Assembly: GCA_031761405.1 (NCBI GenBank)
Contig: JASEVX010000003.1
Span: 16,161,139 to 16,225,138 of the forward strand
DNA: 64,000 nucleotides
Reading direction: 5' to 3'
From: Serripes groenlandicus
Taxonomy: Eukaryota; Mollusca; Bivalvia; Cardiida; Cardiidae
Shown here piece by piece: positions 56,640 through 64,000 of this stretch. The notes below the pieces were generated by a model. It was given only the letters and a program-made list of their open reading frames with translations. It was not told the DNA's origin and ran no database searches. Positions within the stretch are counted from its first letter, which is position 1, and the number at the start of each line of letters is the position of its first letter. Position numbers and translations under genes: made by a program.

Positions 56640-56830
56640 GCATGGTTAAATGTTTGGTGTTTAACGTCGCTTTCAACAATTGTTCCGTTATATTACGGAG
56701 TTTCCTATGTAAGTTACCAGTACTACTGGTCCATTTGTCCTGACACTAGCCAGTCAGTTGTTATGCTAACCCCGCAACCCTCAGCGCGAAGGAGAGCAGC
56801 CGTTACTACCACTTTTAAAGTCATGAATGT
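56640..56830 (-). mobile_element. SINE fragment related to 13990-14215
   Basis: Shares 'taagttaccagtactactggtccatttgtcctgacac' and 'agccagtcagttgttatgctaac' with that copy. The tRNA-like head is missing or degraded. Confidence 0.65.
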
Positions 56831-58387
56831 CGGTACGGACAAGATTACCGCCATATTTGAATAGAATAAGCTCGTCTGTTTTTTGAAAAAGAAAAAGTCG
56901 AGGATATTGTGATACCATTAGCGTCGTCATCGGCGTCTGTGTCTGTGGCAGTGTCAGCGTCTGCATCGTCATAAAACTTTAATATACCTCATAACTCAAA
57001 TACCGTTCAACATTTGCAAATGAAACTTTCTGCACATGTTCTTAGGAACAATATGCATGTCTATACCAAGTCACATAACTCTGGTTTAAATAATATTTCA
57101 GTAATACCTCTTTTTCGCCTTAAAAAAAGCAGACGAACGTTGGTATTCGTTTGCGGCGCTCTTGTTGTTAGCACAAAAGGCCACACAGTGTATATTTATT
57201 TATCTCCCCCCAACCAGAATACATCATCAGTGTCCTGTCGTTACCTTAACGACTAGAATTGGCAATTAGCGATCGGTTAGATTGTGGGCGAGTAAAATGT
57301 TTCTTAACGATAGTCACAAGAAAGGCGTAAGTATTACTTGGAGAAGACTATACGTCAGACATTTGCGACGTGTATAGATCCAGATCACCATGTATATCGG
57401 CGCAAGCTGATGTGGATCTTAAAAAGTAGTCAGAGAAGGTTCGAAAACCTTCCGTAAAACAGTGTTCACTTGGATCTCTATCGTGGATGCAAAATGTGCA
57501 ACCACAAGCGTAATAATTTCGTTAATGTTGGTATTTATTAGCATTTTTCAGATTGTGCCTTCCTTTTTTTTCATAAGTTTAAGACCGAACTCTAAGTTAG
57601 CTATCACAAAATGTCTGTTAAGTATCTAAATCATTAATGTGCCGCTTTTTCTACCCCCCCCCCCCCCCCCTCCCCCCACCACCCCATCACCAGCCCATGT
57701 TTTGTTTATACATTTATGACATAAAAGTAAAAGTTTCATTCTGTAAATCGGCTGATTTTGTTTATAAACATTGACATTATAAATCATACATTCGCCATCT
57801 TAGCAAACAAACGCATTTAGAAATCATAGAGTGAAATGGACAATTGTTAAAAAAATGTGCATTCCCCACAATTAATCTAACTCAGAGGTCATGGTCAATT
57901 TCTTTTTACAATCGGTTAATTACAATACGAATAGTTTGGAACTAATATCTTTGCTCTCTTTTCCTTACTTTATCAATTTATAAAATGTGAAAGGCACACT
58001 TTTAGCCATGATTACGTAACACGGCTTGCTGTTGGTGCCACAGGAAATGATAAAACTTCGTCATGTTCTACAATTTTCAGTGTTCAATTCCACCAAATTT
58101 ATTTAGCGCGTATTTAAAAGCATATTTCATCTTTTTGTGTCCCTAATATTTTGTTAAACATGAACGGTGGAATGAATTTAAGATATTGTCTGAGATGAAT
58201 TAAATAGTTACCTTGCTGAATTACAATTCTTTTTAAGAAATGATATATTTTAATATTTTTATAAGGGAAACAAAAATTATGAAATATGCGTTTAAGCATT
58301 TAAGTATTACTTAACGCAAAATTAGGTTGGTGGAATTGAACCCAGCACGCTTTGGTTTAAGTCTTAAACTCGATTTACATCTAGGCA
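56831..58387. other. No gene recognised
   Basis: Contains a C-rich run (57654-57677) and the hairpin 'gaaggttcgaaaaccttcc' (57445-57463). The rest is A+T-rich. Confidence 0.4.
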
Positions 58388-58555
58388 TCCGTCGTGGTTG
58401 AGTGGTTACCGGTGGACATGGTGGAGTGTCCTTTGGCAAGTCCTACTTTGTAGCCAAGCGCTGGTTGGTCACCGATGAGCCAAAAGTGATTTGTCACCGT
58501 GACTGAAATAACGTTTGCACCGCTTTTAAACCCCAAAATAAACAAACAAAGGCTT
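58388..58555 (+). mobile_element. tRNA-derived SINE
   Basis: 'catccgtcgtggttgagtggttaccggtggacatggtggagtgtcctttggcaag' is the same family as the SINE in the Polinton, in opposite orientation, ending in an A-rich 'ccccaaaataaacaaacaaa'. Confidence 0.75.
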
Positions 58556-58571
58556 CCTTTTTAGACCTCTG

Positions 58572-58967
58572 ATGCCGTTCATGAAAATATACGAGCAGCG
58601 TTTAGCGATTTTGGCTTTAAGAGACACCGCTTTGACACCGTTCACGCTACCAGACAATTTTGGTTTTCCTAGGCTGTTTTTCTCTGTTATACTTTCCCAG
58701 ACGCCAAATTTCAATGAGTGGAAATCATTATTGAAACTAACATCGTTGATTTTGAGCAAATTTCAATTTTCCAACAAAGTTTTCAGAAGTCGTCAATTGC
58801 AAAGGAGATTTACACCCTCTGGATCAGGAAAGGGCTACAACCTGTCAAATGTAACGTATGAAACAGATAGAATAGTGTTTAACATCGCACAGATACTCTT
58901 GAAAAGGGAAATAAGAATAAACAAAAAGAAACGCATACCATTTATAAACAAGGATACCAAATTTTGA
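58572..58967 (+). other. Unrecognised 131-codon open stretch
   Basis: Open from ATG to TGA beside a SINE. The translation shows no motif, signal peptide or repeats I know. A shorter open stretch overlaps it on the other strand. It may be chance or an exon; I do not call a gene. Confidence 0.2.
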
Positions 58968-59084
58968 TTGGATAAGGTTATATTAGCTTAAAGATCGATC
59001 TACATAACACACGAAACAACAATCAAATTTTTGAATAAGAACCTCACTTTAAAGATTAAAATACATACTTGTGAATAAATTATA

Positions 59085-59660
59085 GGGTTTGATTGATTGA
59101 TTGATTGCTTGGGTTATACGCCATTTTCTACAATTATTTAGACATATAACGGCGGCCAATTGACCTTCTCATGTGTTTCCTGGCTTTCTCAGTCTGGCTG
59201 CTTTTTTACATAGACTGTTAGCCAATTGGTGGAAGACGATTGATTGATTGATTTGAGTTTAACGCCATTTTCAACAGTTTTCAGACATATCACGGCGGCC
59301 AGTTCACCTACTCATGTGTTTCCTGGCTACCTCAAACAAGTCTTTCCAAACTAGCTGCTTTTCCACATACATTGTTAGCCCACTGATGGAAGACGAATGA
59401 CGCTTGTCACTTGTGACTTTTGTCAAATGTCGGAAAGAATGTAAGCCGAGCTTGGTATCTAACGCACAACCCCTGGATAGACAGCTCGTGTCGCTGCCGA
59501 CTGAACTACAGGGACTCGGCTGGATGGTGACGAATGACGATTGTCACTGTGACTTTTGTCAAACATTGGAAAGAATGTTGGCCGAGCTGGGGTTAGAACT
59601 CACAACCCCTTGATTGACAGCCCGCGCCGCAAACGACGGAGCTACTGGGCCTCGGCTACA
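59085..59660 (-). mobile_element. Cluster of three SINE copies (gattgattgattg family)
   Basis: Copies at about 59085-59238, 59239-59520 and 59521-59660, each with pieces of 'cacggcggccagttcacctactcatgtgtttcctgg' and, at the head, 'ctcacaacccc..gattgacagcc...gctactggg'. The third is a partial repeat of the second head. Confidence 0.75.
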
Positions 59661-60120
59661 GTATTGGACATACACGTTCTTCAGAGTTATTCATGATGTT
59701 TGTTTAATCAGATGACGAACAGAACAAAACCTGATCAGACTATCCTGATAGGTCTCTTCGTTGGAGGTCGACTTTCGTGTGATGTTGCCAAAAATTCATA
59801 TCTATTCTTATAATGAAAAGTTTCTGAATTCCATAAAACATGGATACAATTATGTAAAATATGAAAATCCACTATAGATATAGAATTTTCCGTTGATTTT
59901 GAAAATACTATTTATGAAATAGTGTATAATATGATACGCAAGCATATGGCAGCCAATCAATGTTTCCCAGTGCTTTTATAATTAAAAATAAATCGGTCTA
60001 GACTTCTTTTTATATCTCCTTAAACTAAGATAGCAATGACAGCAATATACGTGACATTTTACACTAATTCAACGAAATTTATCATACTTTTTCTAGCAAC
60101 AAATTTTGTTTCACGCAATT

Positions 60121-60975
60121 CTACTCACACAAAATAAGATTTGCCAATGTTGCCAAAAGTTCAAGACAAAGACAGATCATAACCACGAAGCGCGTATGCA
60201 TTGCCATGGTATCAGAACCGGCTTTAATATAGCCAGAATCCTCCAAGCATACTCGGGCTCTCTGTGAGCTGAATCCATCTTGAAACAGTGAATATTCGTC
60301 TGGATAGAGTTGTTTGTTCATTCTTTTTAAATATAAAATACTAAACTGGATTTCATATTCAATATTTCTAAGTTCGATCTGATTACAGAAAAAGAGCTTG
60401 TTAATTTTAAGGTTGTAGAGTGTCTGGAAGTTATATCTCTGGTAAAGTTGTTTCCAAATTAGTTTCTTCATTAGGGACGAGCTGCGATTTGTATTGGATG
60501 CCAATGCAGTCCAGTCTGGTGCAAAGTTCGTATGTCTCAGATTAGGTTGAAACCCTAAGGTATATGTGTTACCGTGTTTGTCCAGTTGTTGTTTGAACTG
60601 CATTATGTTGTTGAAAGGTACAAGCCATGTTTTACTTAACACTCTTCGGATGCCCTTATTGACATTGCTGAGTTTGAACTGTTCAGCCTTACAGACTAGA
60701 TGTATAAAAAACTCAGTTGTGTTTATCTCAAGACGCAAACCAATCGTTACAATTTCCCAACATCCTTTCCATGGACTGAAACGCTGAAACAAGGAATGGA
60801 GCTCGGCCTCAGTCATGTTGTTAATGAAGGTTGCGTCAGTGGTGTTGGTCGTCGATAGGTTCAGACGGACACTAATACTTTCTATCAAAAGTAATGCTGA
60901 TGGATAACCGCACTGGCTGTCAGCCAAACGGATTTGAAACATTGGACACTGAAGTGATACGCACTCGTCGTCATT
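60121..60975 (-). CDS. Exon of an extracellular/receptor-like gene, with a membrane segment
   Basis: Minus strand. The acceptor 'tttgatttcag' sits before 60975 and the frame is open for ~285 codons. Begins NDDECVSLQCP...C, carries several N-glycosylation sequons (NLS, NTT, NMT, NRS) and a few spaced Cys, and ends with a hydrophobic stretch 'FVVMICLCLELLATLANLIL'. A strong donor GTGAGT follows 60129; unspliced, the frame stops at 60121-60123. With the upstream exon it resembles the large N-terminal ectodomains of mollusc adhesion-GPCR-like proteins. That is a pattern resemblance only, and I did not find the other six membrane segments. A single-pass or anchored protein is also possible. Confidence 0.6.
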   Translation of the reverse strand, partial: NDDECVSLQCPMFQIRLADSQCGYPSALLLIESISVRLNLSTTNTTDATFINNMTEAELHSLFQRFSPWKGCWEIVTIGLRLEINTTEFFIHLVCKAEQFKLSNVNKGIRRVLSKTWLVPFNNIMQFKQQLDKHGNTYTLGFQPNLRHTNFAPDWTALASNTNRSSSLMKKLIWKQLYQRYNFQTLYNLKINKLFFCNQIELRNIEYEIQFSILYLKRMNKQLYPDEYSLFQDGFSSQRARVCLEDSGYIKAGSDTMAMHTRFVVMICLCLELLATLANLILCE

Positions 60976-61454
60976 CTGAAATCAAATGTTCAAGTCTAGA
61001 TATACGAATGAATGCGCAAGTCTTCGACCCACATACTTATCCTGTTACTTAGTTGCGCGCTGTGCTTTTGGGCGATTATTTAGAGTAACAGTAACACATT
61101 ATGAGTTGTAGGTCAAACAGGGACGATTGCATGTGACATATCCCTCTTTATCAAGGAATTCGATATGAAAAGATAAATGTTTGAACACATCGCCCACAAT
61201 AGGGGTCTTGTTTTATTGGCAAAAGGAATATTATATGACAAAGTTAACTCGATCCTGACCTCCAGGCATATACATGTATTACTAATATTTTGCCATACAT
61301 GTGATTGTTTTTTGTTATTTGTTTACCGAAAGAACAGATGATCGAATACATGAACAGCGGTTTACTTTTTGTGAGAATAGATGATTAAACACCAATGTAA
61401 GAATTTGTACACAAATAAGGATCAGTCGATATTATAGGTTATCGCATCAATATT

Positions 61455-61541
61455 GGAAACTATTGTGTTGGACGAGCTCCTTCGGCTGAGTTGCCCGAGC
61501 TAACGAGGGCAGAACTCCACCGAAGGAACACAATAGTTTCC
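61455..61541. repeat. 87-base near-perfect hairpin
   Basis: Outer arms GGAAACTATTGTGTT / AACACAATAGTTTCC are exact 15-mers. Inner arms 'ccttcggctgagttgccc' and 'gggcagaactccaccgaagg' also pair. The only unpaired parts are a 9-base bulge and the apical loop. Confidence 0.85.
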
Positions 61542-62984
61542 CGTAGTCATGCAATAAGCTTTCAATTGTATAATTTGATATTGGCTATTTAAAATATGTC
61601 GTTTTTCGAGCATTTATAAAATTTACAATTGCTTTGAACTGTTTTGATTAATTAACATTTACGATATATCGCGCAATGACTTTTCTCTACGACGCTTACT
61701 AGGGTCGTTGAAAATATGAATTTACGAGTCGCCATTTTTGATCCCCATTTGGTTTCGACCTGAAATTGAATCGTCGACAAAATGATGTGTAATGCTTTTT
61801 CTAACAGTGGAATTCGAGATGACTCGCGCATTATATTATCCAGGTATTTCCGCCTGGATATTTATGTTCTTTACTACAATATAGATGCCCATTTTGACCT
61901 CACGGTATGTTCAATAAAGCGAACAGACATATTTTATTCTGAGTTGATAAACTTCATAAACTCATCGGAGAATGACAAACATAATCAAAAGATCTACCTT
62001 TAAAACAATCATTTGCACATTCATCCTAGTAGTAAACCCCACTTGATTGTGTTCGTCATGTGTAATTGAGATTATCTTATATAGATCGTCAACGACTATT
62101 AAAATCAACTAGGCATATAGTGTATGGCAAAATGTGTACAGTCTACACATACGGATGTCATTGAAATACACGTCACATTATTACGTCAGAAACTAAGTTT
62201 GTGTTTACACACGTGGACAACGCTATGAATAGACTGGATTGCGTTTTTTGTACGTCTATCGATTTTTCATAGCGTGCCGTGTACAAAGGATTTACCAAAC
62301 AGTGTTAGCTGGTATCTAAACTCATCAAAATTTGAATGGGAGCGCTCTGTAACTTTACTGTATTGAAATAGTTCTATACTTAGAAGCACGCGAAACAGAT
62401 TTCGGTGCAATATCGATGCGTGCAATATGGACTGATATTGCATCCTTTTTTCAAATGGAAAATACAATTATGTCGAGTAACACCATGCGCATATACCAGT
62501 GATATTTTTAAACCAATTAATCGCGGAGCATCACCGATTGATATCAAATGAATGTTCTGGTCATAATCATTAATCCATTAAGTTATTAATCCATTACAAG
62601 TGCTTTGAGACCGTAAAGTAGCACAATTAAGCATTATCGTGTGATTTAGCTCGTTTGGGAGTTTATATAAGATATACAACTATTATATTTTACAAGAAAC
62701 AGCATAAATTTCCTTTCCTGAAAACTCTTGTTGGCAACCTTAAAACAATATTTTCCAACGTTATGGACCACGTGTGTAGTATAGCCTTGGTTGTTTCGTT
62801 CAATTAATAGGACATTTATCCTAACAGAATGATATGATGATGTTGGGAAACGGGTGGTCACTTGGCATTTATGCTAAGCGCCGTTGCTTTCACACTATGA
62901 AAGTTTTGTCATTTCAATAAAGAGAGACAGGGCGTTTGTCGGAACAGAAATCGGTAACAAGTTCTAATTAACCAAATTCTAATT

Positions 62985-63140
62985 AACGTCTGCAGACGCA
63001 TTTTGACGCAACTCCCAGAATGATTTCAACTTAATTGAATAATAATATTTTCTTTCATAGAGATTTAGGCCTACTACATTTGTCAGTATATGTTTTCGAA
63101 GTCGTCTGCTGCAGATTTGTTAAAGGTGGGAAAGGGTATA
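62985..63140. mobile_element. piggyBac-like MITE remnant
   Basis: 'taacgtctgcagacgcattttgacgcaactcc' left piece and 'gaagtcgtctgctgcagatttgttaaaggtgggaaagggtata' right piece; the middle is shortened. Confidence 0.65.
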
Positions 63141-63596
63141 ATATAACGATATGGATAAACAAAAAGATGTACTAGCTAGTACTAATCTGTAAAGGCTGCT
63201 TAGGTGTATTGTCACTGTATTGAATCTACAGCGGTAAAAAACGTTCACGTATACCGTAATTCATGACGCCAAACAAAGTATACATACGTTGTAATGCACA
63301 TTTTAGATTACATTAAGCTGCGGCCTATTTAAACAGCATTTTCGTGAAGTATAATGCACTACTTTAAGTAACAGCTACGTACATTGTAATGAATAATTCT
63401 ATACAACATTTACACACGGCGTAATACACACTCTAAAACCCCATTAACGTAAAGCAGTTTGAACGACTTCAAACTACACTAGCAAACAATGTAGACACAT
63501 ATTAAAATCGGTCTGAGTTTGCTTCACAAATGAAATCAATTGTGGGCTTACAAGTATCATGGACTTAGCGGGATAAAGGATAAGTAATGAACCTAC

Positions 63597-64000
63597 CACA
63601 TACTTCTCCGGTCTGTAACATTTCAGGTCAGTTGGTTTGCCTCTCAAATCGGCCCCTTTGATATTGACAGAATCTATAAAATCTGAACCCAGCAAAACCA
63701 CAAAGAAAGATCTGAATCTGAATTGTACCCCATCCACATCGTTGTATCGACACTCATCAAAGTGTGATAATGGTATTAAAGCGCTACAAAGTGCACAGTA
63801 CACATTTTTGTACCCACGGGTCGGACTTACCAAGTATAAGGCACGGGGCCCATGTTCGCATGCGGCAACAATTCCCTTTCTGTCTGTCTGAAAATAGGAC
63901 GGGACGATGAAGGTGTTAGTCCATTGAATTGGACAGGTACCACCAATTGCATGAAAACACATATAATCTCGGTGTATAATCTCTGGGCGGGGTGGCTCAA
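63597..64000 (-). CDS. Upstream exon of the ectodomain gene, cut by the window edge
   Basis: The minus-strand frame is open from the window end to the GTAGGT donor after 63597, in phase 0 with the exon at 60975. Contains 'GTCPIQW', an ACEHG turn, and 'YKNVYCALCS', a Cys pair pattern I associate with cysteine-rich N-termini of mollusc adhesion-GPCR-like proteins. 'FDECRY' and 'LKCYRP' add further cysteines, likely disulphide-bonded outside the cell. No start codon or signal peptide is visible, so the 5-prime part lies beyond 64000. Confidence 0.65.

Larger units (their letters stand above)
60976..63596. other. Intron of the ectodomain gene
   Basis: 2.6 kb, bounded by a GTAGGT donor (63596) and a TTTCAG acceptor (60981-60976). 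Holds the hairpin at 61455-61541 and the MITE remnant at 62985-63140. Otherwise plain. Confidence 0.55.

Noticed and set aside
63637..63891. 84-codon plus-strand frame near the right edge
   Set aside because: Antisense to the ectodomain exon, which has splice signals and a conserved cysteine pattern.

Overview
The window is A+T-rich eukaryotic DNA. Introns have GT-AG ends, SINEs have tRNA-like heads, and short repeats fill most of the sequence. The commonest interspersed repeat opens 'aacaagagggccatgatggccctgg' and carries ~167-bp core repeats, a type I associate with bivalve molluscs. No species can be named from sequence alone.

Layout. From 0 to 10 kb there are piggyBac-like MITEs, a 58-bp satellite split by a broken LINE, and SINE pieces. 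From 10.2 to 30.15 kb, on the minus strand, lies one complete four-exon host gene for a TLCD1/TLCD2-type membrane protein. Its three introns are crowded with MITEs, pearl-like elements, a 57-bp satellite and SINEs. From 31 to 38 kb there are a 574-bp DNA transposon with a 6-bp target duplication, two LINE remnants and a PHD-finger fragment. From 60.1 kb to the right edge, on the minus strand, are two exons of a glycosylated, cysteine-containing ectodomain gene that runs off the window.

The most notable object is a whole Polinton/Maverick element at 38857-49501 (10,645 bp). It has 106-bp terminal inverted repeats (4 mismatches) and a perfect 6-bp target duplication, CTTACA. A protein-primed-type family B DNA polymerase is encoded leftward. 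A packaging-type ATPase and a chromodomain integrase are encoded rightward. They diverge from a ~620-bp space holding a 44-base poly-C run. Capsid and protease genes are absent, and there is no room for them. The polymerase has frameshifts and two in-frame stops. One splice site in the polymerase and one in the integrase each depart from consensus by one base. The copy therefore looks like a recently inactivated, capsid-less derivative. A SINE (9-bp duplication) and a piggyBac-like MITE have since landed inside it.

Limits. Family names come from motif recognition, without searches. Exon joins are inferred from splice consensus and reading phase. Several polymerase frameshifts lie in 8-base homopolymers, where assembly error is possible.
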